From contig AP017310.1 of assembly GCA_001548435.1 (NCBI GenBank), positions 34,207-98,206 on the forward strand: a DNA stretch of 64,000 bases, given 5' to 3'. A program made the translations under genes and the position numbers. A model generated the notes under the pieces. The model was given only the letters and a program-made list of their open reading frames with translations. It searched no databases and was not told the origin of the DNA. This DNA is from Leptolyngbya sp. NIES-3755 (GTDB lineage Bacteria; Cyanobacteriota; Cyanobacteriia; Leptolyngbyales; Leptolyngbyaceae). Positions 15,525 through 25,005 of this stretch are shown one piece after another; position 1 is the stretch's first letter; every line of letters begins with the position of its first letter.

Positions 15525-18359
15525 TTAAAACAAACTTTGTTGCACATTGCCTAAGTCTAATTCTGGCTGTTCATAGCGGACTTTGGCTTTGATTTCGTCC
15601 ATTGCTAACCACAGATCAGCGAGGGCTTTTTCTTCGGGCATTCGTTTTCGATCGTCCCCAATATGCGGAATCACGCGCAAAGTCACTTCCCAAGCTCGGA
15701 TAAATAAATCGTTGCTCAAAAGTCCGGTGGTTTTGAGGAAGCGACGGACGGGATCAATGGATTGTTCTTCGAGATAGACGGCAATCACCGCATGGAGTCC
15801 ATCGATCAGAGAAGTGAGGGTGAAGTCTTCGGGGTTGGTGGAAAAGGCGCGTTTTTTGAAGCGCTGGTCGGGGGTGAGGAGTTTGCAGATGCCGCTGGTG
15901 GAGTCGAGCAGTTTGTGGGTTTTGGCGAGGTCGGTGACGTTGAATCCTCCGACAGCGAGGGCAAGCTGGCGAGCTTCATCGAAGGGGAATTCGCGAGCGC
16001 GGAAGGCATCCCAGGCGAGGATGTACCAGGTGGTGAGGGGGTCGAAGCCGAGGGTGTCGGTTTGGGCGAGTTTGCGGAAGCGGTAGTTGGCGACGGCTTT
16101 GCGGGCTTCACTAAAGGCTTCTTCGGGGCGGACTTCGTTGCCGGAGGTGTCGAGGATCGGGGAGTGGCGGGAGAAGACGTTGAGGGCGGGTCCGAAGGCG
16201 GAGAGGTAGAGGTCGATGCCGTTGATTTCGTTTGCCTCGAATTCGGGGGCGCGGTGTTCGACGAGGTTGGCGACTTGGGGGCGCAGATCGTCCCACCAGG
16301 CTTGTCCGGCTTGCGGATCGCGTTTGCGGCAGACGAGGAGGACGGTGCTGGAGACGGAGTTTTTTTGTGCTTGGTGGAGATTTTGGGGGTTTTCGGTGCT
16401 GACTGACCAGGAGGCGGTGACCTCGAATCCGGCATCGATGAGGGATTTGGCGAGGACATCCCAGGCTCCTGAGTCTTTGTGGTTGAATTGGACGGTCATT
16501 ACGCCGTCGTCGCGCAGGACTCGATGGTATTCGGCGAAGGCAAGCGCCATTTTTGCTTCGTAGTCTTGGTTGGCGAGTTCTTCGGGTGAGATGCCCATGT
16601 TGCGGAAGCGTCCAGGATTTGCGATCGCTTCATTATCTTTATCAGTTAGCTCATTGAAAAATAAGTCAGGAAAGCTCTTTAACAAAGCAACTCTCAGCCA
16701 CACGTAGAAAAAATCTGATATTTCTCCATATCGAATGGAGTCATAATAAGGAGGATCAGTAACAACAATATCTACAGAGCCGCTGTCAATATGCAGTAAG
16801 CTATCTGCTGAGGCTAGAGAGATATCACATCGATTTCCGTCAAAACTATTTCCCTCGGTATGTCTGGTTGCTTGAATTAGTTGACTACCTAGAGAAGAAT
16901 CAAGGTACTGACATAATTGACCATAATCGCTTATACAATCAACTGAAGAAGACCACAATCTTGTAGTGCCATCAGATTCTGGATAGTTCCAAAACAGACT
17001 TAACGAGTGCTGGGCACTGGCAGGTTGTGTTTTTAATGCTGTTGCATCCCAGTGTGCAAGGCGACAGTTTTTATCAACACACCGATCCAATACTAAAGCT
17101 AGGTAAGTTGTTATTGCTTGTGATCTCTCTTGGTCATAATTCTGTTGTATTAATGCAATAGCTTCGTCAATGATTTCAGAATAAACAGAAAGAGATAGTA
17201 ACTGTCTCGGATTAAACATTTGATTCCAGAAATGAATTCCGTACAGATACATATCTGGACCTCTATGCGTGTTCGAGGGAACTTCTTGAACAGGAATAAA
17301 TCCTAATCGCTCAAGTTCGCTTCTCTTTTTCTCTAAGTATTGAACTGCTTTGTTAAAGCCTTGTAGATCGACTTCACTCGGCAATCTAAATTCAATTGCT
17401 GTTTTCCCTTTTTTGTATGCGATCGCATATAGCTGATGTCCCAAACCAGTAGATTGAGCGCAAGCCTTAATTACTTCATCCTCTACGATGTTATGACAGT
17501 TAGGACATTTTCCAATACCTCTACTGATTGTGTTTGCTGCTTCTGGTTCGTATTCGTCATCTCCTACTTGAATGGTTGAACCCTTTCCTTTTCTACCTTG
17601 AACAAGATCAAAGCCAACTTGCTTTTTCTCAGGTTGAGCAATCAGTTTCACAGCATACCAATCTCTAGTTGCTTTGCGTTCGTTGCCTTTACCTGCATAG
17701 TTAGTAGTTCTACTCAACCAACCATTCGGAAGCAGAGGAATAGATGATTGGCAGGAAGGACAAACTACTGTATGCGCCCAGAAGTAAGTTTGAACCTTCT
17801 CGTTTGGCAATGATGGGAAAAACTCAGCAAGTCGCTTCTCTGCCTCATCTCCCACCCATTTCACCCATTTATCGATATCCTGCTGCAAATCCGCCCCAAA
17901 CTTTAGCGGATACTCGATCGCTGCTTTCATCGTCACCACTGCCACCGGATTAAGATCCGAAGCCAGCACCTTCAACCCATACCGCGCCGCCTCAAACGGA
18001 ATACTCCCGCCCCCCGCAAACGCATCCAACACCACCGGAGTCCTTGTCCCCCACTGCTGCTCACACAACTCCTGCACCCGCGCAATCCGCTCCGGCGATG
18101 GCGGCGTTTTGTACAGCTTCGTTTCTTTGTTGCGATACTTGCGCCACTCCAACCCTAAAAGATACTCAAATTCTTCGATCGACACCTCATCCGGCAACAG
18201 CGATCCCAACACCGAAGCCCGACTAAACGACAAAGGTTTGCGTGAATACCACCGATGCAACCCCTTAAACGGATTCCCCCCATGTTCGTGATACACCTGC
18301 TCATTCAGGAGCTTCACAGGCATAATCTTCTCGATAAACACAGGCTTGCGGGTCGTCAT
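15525..18359 (-). CDS. DUF1156-family amino DNA methyltransferase
   Basis: About 944 residues from MTTRKPVFIEKIMPV (start 18359); an upstream ATG at 18455 would add 32 residues that look like translated leader. It is an N6-adenine or N4-cytosine methylase: the DUF1156 N-terminus HEHGGNPFKGLHRWYSRKPL, SAM motif I VVLDAFAGGGSIPFE, and catalytic DPPY in VVTDPPYYDSIRYGEI. Two Cys-x2-Cys pairs (VCPSCQ, KCPNCHN) in the middle suggest a zinc ribbon. The gene is mosaic: 16081-16140 and 17941-18000 are 60% GC by hand count, whereas 17161-17220 is 33%. It heads the five-gene operon and should provide self-protection or phage discrimination for the PLD-SNF2 effector. Confidence 0.9.
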   Translation of the reverse strand: MTTRKPVFIEKIMPVKLLNEQVYHEHGGNPFKGLHRWYSRKPLSFSRASVLGSLLPDEVSIEEFEYLLGLEWRKYRNKETKLYKTPPSPERIARVQELCEQQWGTRTPVVLDAFAGGGSIPFEAARYGLKVLASDLNPVAVVTMKAAIEYPLKFGADLQQDIDKWVKWVGDEAEKRLAEFFPSLPNEKVQTYFWAHTVVCPSCQSSIPLLPNGWLSRTTNYAGKGNERKATRDWYAVKLIAQPEKKQVGFDLVQGRKGKGSTIQVGDDEYEPEAANTISRGIGKCPNCHNIVEDEVIKACAQSTGLGHQLYAIAYKKGKTAIEFRLPSEVDLQGFNKAVQYLEKKRSELERLGFIPVQEVPSNTHRGPDMYLYGIHFWNQMFNPRQLLSLSVYSEIIDEAIALIQQNYDQERSQAITTYLALVLDRCVDKNCRLAHWDATALKTQPASAQHSLSLFWNYPESDGTTRLWSSSVDCISDYGQLCQYLDSSLGSQLIQATRHTEGNSFDGNRCDISLASADSLLHIDSGSVDIVVTDPPYYDSIRYGEISDFFYVWLRVALLKSFPDLFFNELTDKDNEAIANPGRFRNMGISPEELANQDYEAKMALAFAEYHRVLRDDGVMTVQFNHKDSGAWDVLAKSLIDAGFEVTASWSVSTENPQNLHQAQKNSVSSTVLLVCRKRDPQAGQAWWDDLRPQVANLVEHRAPEFEANEINGIDLYLSAFGPALNVFSRHSPILDTSGNEVRPEEAFSEARKAVANYRFRKLAQTDTLGFDPLTTWYILAWDAFRAREFPFDEARQLALAVGGFNVTDLAKTHKLLDSTSGICKLLTPDQRFKKRAFSTNPEDFTLTSLIDGLHAVIAVYLEEQSIDPVRRFLKTTGLLSNDLFIRAWEVTLRVIPHIGDDRKRMPEEKALADLWLAMDEIKAKVRYEQPELDLGNVQQSLF

Positions 18360-18702
18360 AGTCAAAGATCTCAGCGCATCGTCCGTTGATATTTTAGACG
18401 GTCGATCGGATTTGCGCCGACTATCCCTAAATTGAGAGCCATTAACACTTGCCATCGATTTTGCTCATCTGCGATCTAACTTAGGCGCTAGTGCAAGTTC
18501 ATTTAAGGATGTTGCATGACTCAGCATCTTCTATTTTCCTTAAAATAGAAAAATTATTATTTCTAATCGAGATTGTCTTGTAACCTGTAAAGCAAAGAAA
18601 AATCTAACGTTGTTGTATCCTTGGTCTAAACTAAAAGATCCACAAGTTTCAGAAAATACGGGTATTCTGGAATAGTACAAATGCTTTGAGTCAGAAAGCT
18701 GA
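18360..18702. promoter_or_regulatory. Divergent control region between methylase operon and IetAS pair
   Basis: 343 bp between the preferred methylase start and the AAA ATPase start. It must hold the promoters of both transcription units. A small hairpin (arms CTATTTT / AAAATAG, 18529-18546) and AT-rich sequence at 18530-18600 are visible. If the methylase starts at 18455, its first 32 codons occupy 18360-18455. I could not identify a convincing promoter. Confidence 0.4.
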
Positions 18703-19770
18703 ATGAAAGGAGAATTGCTCAAACGGTTATTTAGAGCGATCGCCAGCGAAGACAAAGAGGCGATCCAGAGTTTACTGACCATTGTGGTTGAAGAAGAACG
18801 CAAAAAAGGGCACTCCACACTTGCGGATCAGCTTTCCAACATCACCAAAAGAAGCAATTCTAACCACTCCTCAATTCCACTTCCCCCCGGATTACCCGCT
18901 CCCCCTCCTGGACTTCCCAAATCAGCATTTCCCAAAGGCATATCCTCTCGTCCTACGCTGACCAACGCAGTAGGAATACTCAGCGAACTGCCCAGCAGCA
19001 AGCGATCGAATCACCCTTTCGTCATCAGCATCCCTCGCGATCGCCTCAAGCATCATATGATTCTGCCCCATGAAATCGAAGATCGGTTTCGCCGTGTTGA
19101 ACGAGAATATGCTGCTCGTGAACGCCTCGCTCACTACGGTTTGTCTTATCGTCAGAAGATTTTACTCTACGGCTCACCGGGCTGCGGTAAAACGATGGGT
19201 GCAGAACGCCTTGCGTGGAATACAGGCTTACCCCTTCTGAAGGTTCGATTTGATGCACTGGTTTCATCCTATCTAGGCGAAACCGCCAGCAACCTCAGAG
19301 CAGTCTTTGAACTAGCCGCTCAGAATCCCTGTCTATTGTTGATTGACGAGTGTGACGCGATCGCAAAATCTCGCGAAGACAGTCAAGAAGTCGGAGAAAT
19401 CAAGCGGGTTGTCAACGCTTTTCTGCAAATGCTAGACGAGTTTGAGTCCGTTAATGGATTACTTGTGGCAGCAACTAACCTCGATAAATCCCTCGATCAG
19501 GCGATCTGGAGACGATTTGACGATGTAATTGAAGTCCCAAAGCCCACAGTAAGAGAAATTGAGGCTATCCTAAAACAGACCTTTTCCTCGGTCACAATTG
19601 GCACCATAAACTGGGAAACCATTGTGCAGAAGATGCAGGGATTTTCAGCAGCAGAAACAGTTCGTGTTGCTCAAGATGCTGCTAAACGTGCTGTTCTCGA
19701 TCGAGAAGAATTGGTCATCCAGGATCATCTGGAAGCATCAATTCAAGAACTTCGAGCCGCTCATGTCTAA
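18703..19770 (+). CDS. ietA: AAA ATPase of an ATPase/subtilase defence pair (IetA-like)
   Basis: 355-residue AAA+ ATPase. Walker A is LLYGSPGCGKTMGAE, Walker B LLLIDECDAIAKSRE, with a sensor-1 Asn in VAATNLDKSLDQAIWRRFD, the FtsH/Vps4-like layout. The first 110 residues are an adaptor: a basic/acidic helical stretch and a Pro-rich linker near residues 60-80. Its last codons overlap the S8 peptidase ATG by 8 bp. AAA ATPase plus subtilisin-like protease is the composition of the two-gene anti-phage system IetAS (established knowledge); assignment here rests on architecture and order. Confidence 0.82.
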   Translation: MKGELLKRLFRAIASEDKEAIQSLLTIVVEEERKKGHSTLADQLSNITKRSNSNHSSIPLPPGLPAPPPGLPKSAFPKGISSRPTLTNAVGILSELPSSKRSNHPFVISIPRDRLKHHMILPHEIEDRFRRVEREYAARERLAHYGLSYRQKILLYGSPGCGKTMGAERLAWNTGLPLLKVRFDALVSSYLGETASNLRAVFELAAQNPCLLLIDECDAIAKSREDSQEVGEIKRVVNAFLQMLDEFESVNGLLVAATNLDKSLDQAIWRRFDDVIEVPKPTVREIEAILKQTFSSVTIGTINWETIVQKMQGFSAAETVRVAQDAAKRAVLDREELVIQDHLEASIQELRAAHV

Positions 19771-22372
19771 CGCCTCCCAACCGTTCCCGCACATTTTTCT
19801 CAAGTTTGTAAAAAGCGGAACCGCCACACCTGGTAGCTTTCCAAGACCAACTCAGCAATCGCTAGCTAATAAAGGAGATGCGGGCGGACATGGAGGTAGG
19901 CTCAAGACATCCGTTTCATCGATCGTCTCAGACTGGCAAACCGTTCGAGAGCAACGCAAACAAGAAGGGAAGCCCGACTTACCCGACGCTGCGCCATTAA
20001 TTCTCAAAGTCGATCCACAAACTTTTGATGCAGATAAGCTCAAAAGTTTTGGAATTGAAGTCATTCTTGAACTAGAAGACGGCTACATCATCGGGGCTTC
20101 CGCAGATTCGGGACTGACTCAATTGCAGCAAAAGATTGAAAAATTTATCCGCGAAGAACACGGCGGTGGTGGAGTAGCACAAATATTTGAGATTCTGGAA
20201 GGAAGATTCGGGCGACTTGAATGTATTCTTTCAGAAGAATTATTGGCACGGTGGGATCAGATCAAAGACGATGAGAACTATACCGTTGAAGTTAGTATTG
20301 CTTGCGTCGGTTTGACCTCACAATTCTCTGACTACCCTCGTCGTGCAGAAGGAGAAACGGACGAACGCTATGCTAGGAAAATTGCTCGGTGGAGCGATCG
20401 CCGTCAGCAGACGGAGCAACAATGGGATGACCTCCAGTGGAATCGGCAAAGTGATTTCTTGGACTTCATTAAAATTTATCAACCTGAAATTATCCAAGAT
20501 GCCTCTTGGGACGATCGATCGCATATCGCACTTTTGCCAGATAGTTTTTCCTGCGTCATTGAGATCAGGGGCAAGGGGCTAAAAGATCTCGTGACCAACT
20601 TCCCGTTTGTGTTTGACGTTAGCGAACCTGAGCAGTTTGCTGAACCTGCGATCGGCATTCCATTTCCTCCAAGTGCCGAGCCAGCATTCATACTAGAACC
20701 ACCCAGTCTTACAGCACCCAGAGTTTGTGTAATCGATAGCGGAATGCAGGAGAAACACCAGTACCTTGCTAGTGCCATTGATGCAGACTATTCGCAATGT
20801 TGGATTCCTGGCGAGAGCGATCGAACCTCCGATGATGTCACAGGAGGCGGTCACGGAACTCGCGTGGCAAGTGCAATCCTGTACCCAAGAGGACTTCCTG
20901 AATCTGGTAGCTACCCAGCAGTTTGTTGGCTGCAAAATGCCAGAGTCCTGAATCGAGACTGTGTTGTACCCAGGAAACTGAACCTATCAGAGGTATTGAA
21001 CGAGATTGTTGAGTTCTACTACAACCGTACCGGAACCCGTATCTTCAACCATTCCATTACAGGTTCCGTTCCTTGCCGCTTACAATACATGAGCGCGTGG
21101 GCGGCAGAAATGGATTACTTAACTTGGCGGAACGATATTCTCTTCATCGTAGCTGCGGGAAATATTCCAATCTACCGAGGGATAGGCTTAGGAGTTTCAC
21201 GCCGAACCATTCATGAACATTTCGAGGCTGGACTGTCATATCCAGAATATCTACTCCAGCCTTCTTCACGGATTGCAAATCCCGCTCAGAGCTTTCAAGC
21301 CCTAACGGTTGGCTCGATCTCGCATACCACTTATCAGGTTCCGCCCATTCAATCGATCGCAAAGGAAGATTACCCATCAGCCTTTTCCTGTTCAGGCTAT
21401 GGAATCTGGGATTCGATCAAACCGGATGTGGTTGAATATGGTGGAGATTTGGCAATGGATTCTGGTCAACCTCCCAGTTTTCCGAGCATCCCAGAGATTT
21501 GTCCTGAACTAGCCCGCTCCACGACAGGAGGCGCACCGCTGAGTGATCAGGGTGCGGTCGGAACTTCCTATGCTGCACCTAAAGTTGCTCACATCGCCGC
21601 TGTACTGGCAGCAACTTTCCCCCAAGCAAGCTGTCTCCTTTACCGTGCGTTAATTGTTCATTCGGCTCGATTACCAGGTTTGGCAAATGCCTCGAATGAG
21701 ATGCTTGCTCAGGCGATTCAGATGATGGGGTATGGTTTACCCAATCTAGAACGCGCATTAGGCAATGCTCCCAACCGCATTACACTCGTCACAAATGAAG
21801 ATATCTCCATCAGCGCCCGCCAAGCTCATATCTACCAAGTTCAGCTTCCACCAGAGTTGCAGTCACTCGTGAGTGAGTACGATGTCTTGATTGAGATCAC
21901 CCTCTCTTACAAGGCAGAACCGCGTCGTACTCGTCGGAACAAGCGGAAATATTTATCCACTTGGCTCCACTGGCAATGTAGTCAAAAGGGAGAATCCTCC
22001 GACAAGTTTTTGGAAAGAGTCCTCAATGACTACGAATCCCAGGAAGATGAGGAGGGAGGCGATGGTGACTTTGCGTGGACTTTAGGGCAGCAGAAAAACT
22101 ATGGAAAGATGAGAAACATCTCCAGAGGGACAGGCACCGTCCAAAAAGATTGGGCGATCGTACAGCCCGACCAATTACGGGAAGCGTTCTGTATTGCTGT
22201 CGTTGGGCATAAAGGCTGGAACAACGATCCCACGGCTCTCGTTCCGTACTCGCTGGTTGTCAGCTTTGAAGTAACGAATGCCAACGTCCCAGTGTATACC
22301 TCGTTTGTGGAAGCTCAGGTGTCTTTGCAGGAACAAGCCCAACTCGAAATTCAGCAAAAAATTATATTCTAG
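19763..22372 (+). CDS. ietS: S8-family subtilisin-like peptidase of the defence pair (IetS-like)
   Basis: 869 residues from the ATG at 19763, the start that overlaps ietA by 8 bp; the longer frame from 19622 lies inside ietA. The serine-protease triad is complete: Asp in PRVCVIDSGMQEKH, His in GGGHGTRVASAIL and Ser in GAVGTSYAAPKVAHIAA. A roughly 300-residue N-terminal domain precedes the protease and a beta-rich C-terminal domain of over 200 residues follows. No signal peptide is visible, so it is cytoplasmic, as expected for a protease controlled by a partner ATPase. The pair probably senses infection and then degrades host or phage proteins (inference). Confidence 0.85.
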   Translation: MSNASQPFPHIFLKFVKSGTATPGSFPRPTQQSLANKGDAGGHGGRLKTSVSSIVSDWQTVREQRKQEGKPDLPDAAPLILKVDPQTFDADKLKSFGIEVILELEDGYIIGASADSGLTQLQQKIEKFIREEHGGGGVAQIFEILEGRFGRLECILSEELLARWDQIKDDENYTVEVSIACVGLTSQFSDYPRRAEGETDERYARKIARWSDRRQQTEQQWDDLQWNRQSDFLDFIKIYQPEIIQDASWDDRSHIALLPDSFSCVIEIRGKGLKDLVTNFPFVFDVSEPEQFAEPAIGIPFPPSAEPAFILEPPSLTAPRVCVIDSGMQEKHQYLASAIDADYSQCWIPGESDRTSDDVTGGGHGTRVASAILYPRGLPESGSYPAVCWLQNARVLNRDCVVPRKLNLSEVLNEIVEFYYNRTGTRIFNHSITGSVPCRLQYMSAWAAEMDYLTWRNDILFIVAAGNIPIYRGIGLGVSRRTIHEHFEAGLSYPEYLLQPSSRIANPAQSFQALTVGSISHTTYQVPPIQSIAKEDYPSAFSCSGYGIWDSIKPDVVEYGGDLAMDSGQPPSFPSIPEICPELARSTTGGAPLSDQGAVGTSYAAPKVAHIAAVLAATFPQASCLLYRALIVHSARLPGLANASNEMLAQAIQMMGYGLPNLERALGNAPNRITLVTNEDISISARQAHIYQVQLPPELQSLVSEYDVLIEITLSYKAEPRRTRRNKRKYLSTWLHWQCSQKGESSDKFLERVLNDYESQEDEEGGDGDFAWTLGQQKNYGKMRNISRGTGTVQKDWAIVQPDQLREAFCIAVVGHKGWNNDPTALVPYSLVVSFEVTNANVPVYTSFVEAQVSLQEQAQLEIQQKIIF

Positions 22373-22563
22373 GGTTTTCTCGCAAATCAGGTAAATCGAC
22401 CGATGCTTGAACTTTAGACGGCAACCACGATCGCAGAAGTGCTTCAAACGAACCGCGATCGTAGAAAACGCAGCAGCATGACCTGTGGCGGCGTGATTGA
22501 TTTTTAGTAATGCATTTGTATCTTTTCTTTGGCACAATAAGCTTAGGTCAATCCCTCTTGTAT

Positions 22564-23271
22564 ATGACTCAGCTCGCTGCGATCGCAGACCCCAGAAACA
22601 TTCCAACCTATACTGTTGTTGATGCCGCCCGTTACCTAAACATTCCCGGCGGCACACTGCAATCTTGGCTGCGTGGGCGCACATACTCAACCCAGGAAGG
22701 ACACCGCTACTACGAACCTCTAATTCACCGACCCAGCCCGAACCTGCACCAACTCTCTTTTACCAACCTGATTGAAGCGCACGTTCTGCGGGTCATTCGT
22801 AAAGATCACAAAGTTCGCCTTGACAAAGTTCGCACCGCACTGGACTATCTTGAGCAACAATTTCAAATCCCCCATCCGCTCGCTCAGATTCAATTTCAGA
22901 CCGATGGCGTGAATCTCTTTGTTGAAATGGTCGGACGGTTGGTGGAAGTCTCTCGACCTGGACAGCTCGTGATGCAAGAAACGTTACAGCACCTACTTCA
23001 ACGAGTTGAATGGGATGAGCAAGGCATCGCAGCAAAACTTTATCCTCTTACCTCTGGACTCAAAGAGAACGCACCCAAGCAGCTTGTCATCGACCCCAGA
23101 ATCGCCTTCGGTCGTCCCACACTTGTCGGCACTGGAATCCCAACAAAAAACCTTGCCGCTCGCTACAAAGCAGGTGAATCGATCAGCGATCTCGCCTTAG
23201 ATTACAACTGCGATCGCCTCCAGATCGAAGAAGCAATCCGGTGTGAACTCTCGCTTCAGGATGCTGCGTGA
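22564..23271 (+). CDS. DUF433-type HTH antitoxin
   Basis: 235 residues from the ATG at 22564. The N-terminus has a MerR-like helix-turn-helix (YTVVDAARYLNIPGGTLQSW); the C-terminus is a DUF433 domain (LVIDPRIAFGRPTLVGTGIP, then IEEAIR). Together these are typical antitoxins paired with PIN-like toxins in cyanobacteria. It overlaps the toxin gene by 4 bp. It lies 191 bp after ietS on the same strand; that spacer has no recognisable gene. Confidence 0.82.
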   Translation: MTQLAAIADPRNIPTYTVVDAARYLNIPGGTLQSWLRGRTYSTQEGHRYYEPLIHRPSPNLHQLSFTNLIEAHVLRVIRKDHKVRLDKVRTALDYLEQQFQIPHPLAQIQFQTDGVNLFVEMVGRLVEVSRPGQLVMQETLQHLLQRVEWDEQGIAAKLYPLTSGLKENAPKQLVIDPRIAFGRPTLVGTGIPTKNLAARYKAGESISDLALDYNCDRLQIEEAIRCELSLQDAA

Positions 23272-23720
23272 CTGACTCTGCTCCTGTCTTTTTTATCGAT
23301 CGTGGCTTAGGAAGTCGCTATGTCGCTCAAGCCCTGCAAGAAGCTGGCGCAACGGTAGAGATTTTTGAGCCTCATTTTGCACCCGATACGCCGGATACCG
23401 TTTGGCTCCCCGAAGTCAGTCAACGCGGCTGGTTTGTACTGACCAAAGACGATAATATCGGGCGCAATCCTTTAGAACAGATCGCAATCGCACAATTCCA
23501 AGCGAGAGTTTTCATCTTGGCGATCGGTAACTTAACCGGACGAGAAATGGGCACAATTTTCGCTGCCGCATTGCCAAAGATGCAAAAACTCGCGAAAAGT
23601 CATCGATCGCCCTTCATTGCACGAGTTTACGAAGATGGCAAAGTGCGAATGTGGCAGGATCACAAACGCCTTAATAAACTACTAGCTCAGTTTGCGGAGG
23701 AGGATACTCAGGATTTATGA
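23268..23720 (+). CDS. PIN-like toxin (DUF5615/VapC45-like)
   Basis: 150 residues from a GTG start overlapping the DUF433 gene (GTGA). The N-terminus VFFIDRGLGSRYVAQALQEA and the middle WFVLTKDDNIGRNPLEQ show the Asp pair arrangement of compact PIN-like nucleases. It is the toxin partner of the preceding gene. It adds a second toxin-antitoxin pair to the island besides the one inside the methylase operon. After it, 23721-23846 shows no gene. Confidence 0.8.
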   Translation: MTDSAPVFFIDRGLGSRYVAQALQEAGATVEIFEPHFAPDTPDTVWLPEVSQRGWFVLTKDDNIGRNPLEQIAIAQFQARVFILAIGNLTGREMGTIFAAALPKMQKLAKSHRSPFIARVYEDGKVRMWQDHKRLNKLLAQFAEEDTQDL

Positions 23721-23846
23721 AGCGATCGCACTTACACCAGCGTGATAGCGGTCGCTTCCATGTCCTGGCTAGTTCAGAGCTTGCTGAATTGCCTCTTTTA
23801 AGCGATCGCAGCAGCAGTCCATCCTAGCTTGGCTACCACTCAGAAT

Positions 23847-23996
23847 CTATCCCTCAAACCAAATATTCTGAGCAGATTGACCATGAATAGGACAGCGAAT
23901 TGCTGACAGCGCATCTATAATTTGCTGTTCCGCTGCTGCCTGAATTTCGTTCTGAATTGAAGACAGAATTGTGTCTCCTGACCAATTGAGTTCCAT
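23847..23996 (-). CDS. Small protein of unknown function downstream of HNH gene
   Basis: A 49-codon frame starting 23 bp after the HNH gene on the same strand. Its product begins MELNWSGDTILSSIQNEIQA, has an amphipathic Ala/Gln-rich helix, then ends with a compact CPIHGQ motif and IWFEG. The ribosome-binding site is weak. The Cys-Pro-x-His-Gly motif looks non-random and the spacing suggests an operon with the HNH protein. Function unknown. Confidence 0.42.
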   Translation of the reverse strand: MELNWSGDTILSSIQNEIQAAAEQQIIDALSAIRCPIHGQSAQNIWFEG

Positions 23997-24019
23997 TGCA
24001 AGGTTTTTCTAATTTCTAA

Positions 24020-24286
24020 TTAAGGGACAACACACACCAATCGCCCATCAGATTTGCTGCGGTTATTTTGCCAATGCAAAGCACGAAGGTTAGACAACAG
24101 ATCGCTACCTCCCTTGGATTTAGGAGTGATGTGATCGAGTTCCCAACCGTGCTCCGAGGTTAGACCATAGGAGTGGCGGTAAATCCATGCCCCACATTGG
24201 TCTTGCCTCCACAAACTGGAGTCGTAACCTGCAACGATCGTTGCCTTATTCCAAACTCGCTGAATTGTTTCATTAGAGTAGCTCAT
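24020..24286 (-). CDS. Small HNH endonuclease-like protein
   Basis: 88 residues from the ATG at 24286, which has a very good ribosome-binding site (GGAGGAAA); the in-frame extension to 24502 is rejected. The HNH core is visible: WELDHITPKSKGGSDLLSN followed by LRALHWQNNRSKSDG. The N-terminal IQRVWNKATIVAGYDSSLWR is characteristic of a stand-alone small HNH family. Role unknown; small HNH proteins occur both in mobile elements and in defence modules. It is transcribed away from the MerR-like gene, with 189 bp between them. Confidence 0.8.
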   Translation of the reverse strand: MSYSNETIQRVWNKATIVAGYDSSLWRQDQCGAWIYRHSYGLTSEHGWELDHITPKSKGGSDLLSNLRALHWQNNRSKSDGRLVCVVP

Positions 24287-24475
24287 CGGATTTCCTCCGT
24301 ATAATGTTGAACTGTTCAGAATGATAGCCACACTTTCAAACAGCGATCGAAATATTTTTAGAGAGTTGAATTCAGTTTGCAAACACAAAGAACCTTTAAA
24401 CAGTGGGTTCAGAAATGAAGAAGTGTGGCAAACTGGATCGGCGCAGACGTGCAACTTTAGTGTTGGGAGTAGAAA

Positions 24476-24964
24476 GTGCTGATTCGAGGGTTTCCCCGAC
24501 AAATGGTTATGGCGTTAACTGGATTGAAGTCGGGACGTTTGAGTTACTTTGATCAAACGGGACTGGTTTGCCCAGAGAAAGTTGGCGACTCAAGGCATCC
24601 GCAAGTTGCTTATTCTTGGGAACAACTTCTGGAACTAAAAGCAATCCTTAAACTGCGCGAACAAATTTCGCTTCAAGAAATTCGACAAGCTATTGAATTC
24701 TTCCGAACTTCCGGGCATGAATCCTGGCTCTATAGCAAAAAGCTCATCTTCATCAACTCAACGCTGTTTGTTGAAACTCCACAAGAGGGACTAGCAGATC
24801 GATTGCTCATTGAAGTCTCTGGCAAACACCAAGGGCAACTTGCGTTTCAGTGGATTAATCCGCTAGGAGACTTAGAACAAGAACTCTGGCAAGAAGCAGA
24901 GCGAAATCCAGCCGTTGATTTTGCTAGTTTTAAGGAACGGGCTAAACGACGAACAGTAGCTTAG
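24476..24964 (+). CDS. MerR-like HTH protein
   Basis: 162 residues from a GTG at 24476 with GGGAGT six bases upstream. The N-terminal half (MALTGLKSGRLSYFDQTGLV, then YSWEQLLELKAILKLREQ) matches a MerR-type winged helix with its recognition and wing elements. The C-terminal part resembles cyanobacterial antitoxin-like regulators, but no toxin gene follows: the next gene is convergent. It could regulate the HNH gene upstream or be an orphan antitoxin. Confidence 0.7.
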   Translation: MLIRGFPRQMVMALTGLKSGRLSYFDQTGLVCPEKVGDSRHPQVAYSWEQLLELKAILKLREQISLQEIRQAIEFFRTSGHESWLYSKKLIFINSTLFVETPQEGLADRLLIEVSGKHQGQLAFQWINPLGDLEQELWQEAERNPAVDFASFKERAKRRTVA

Positions 24965-25005
24965 AGACACCAGCACAATCAACTCTTGTAGTATATTTAA
25001 TCGTT

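Noticed and set aside
15762..16563. Long plus-strand and alternative minus-strand frames opposite the methylase
   Set aside because: They translate to low-complexity Gly/Glu/Val- or Pro/Ser-rich sequence created by the GC-rich codons of the methylase, whose own frame shows clear motifs.
22373..22563. Possible gene fragment on the minus strand between ietS and the DUF433 gene
   Set aside because: A short readable stretch exists but no start, motif or family could be recognised, so it is left as spacer.
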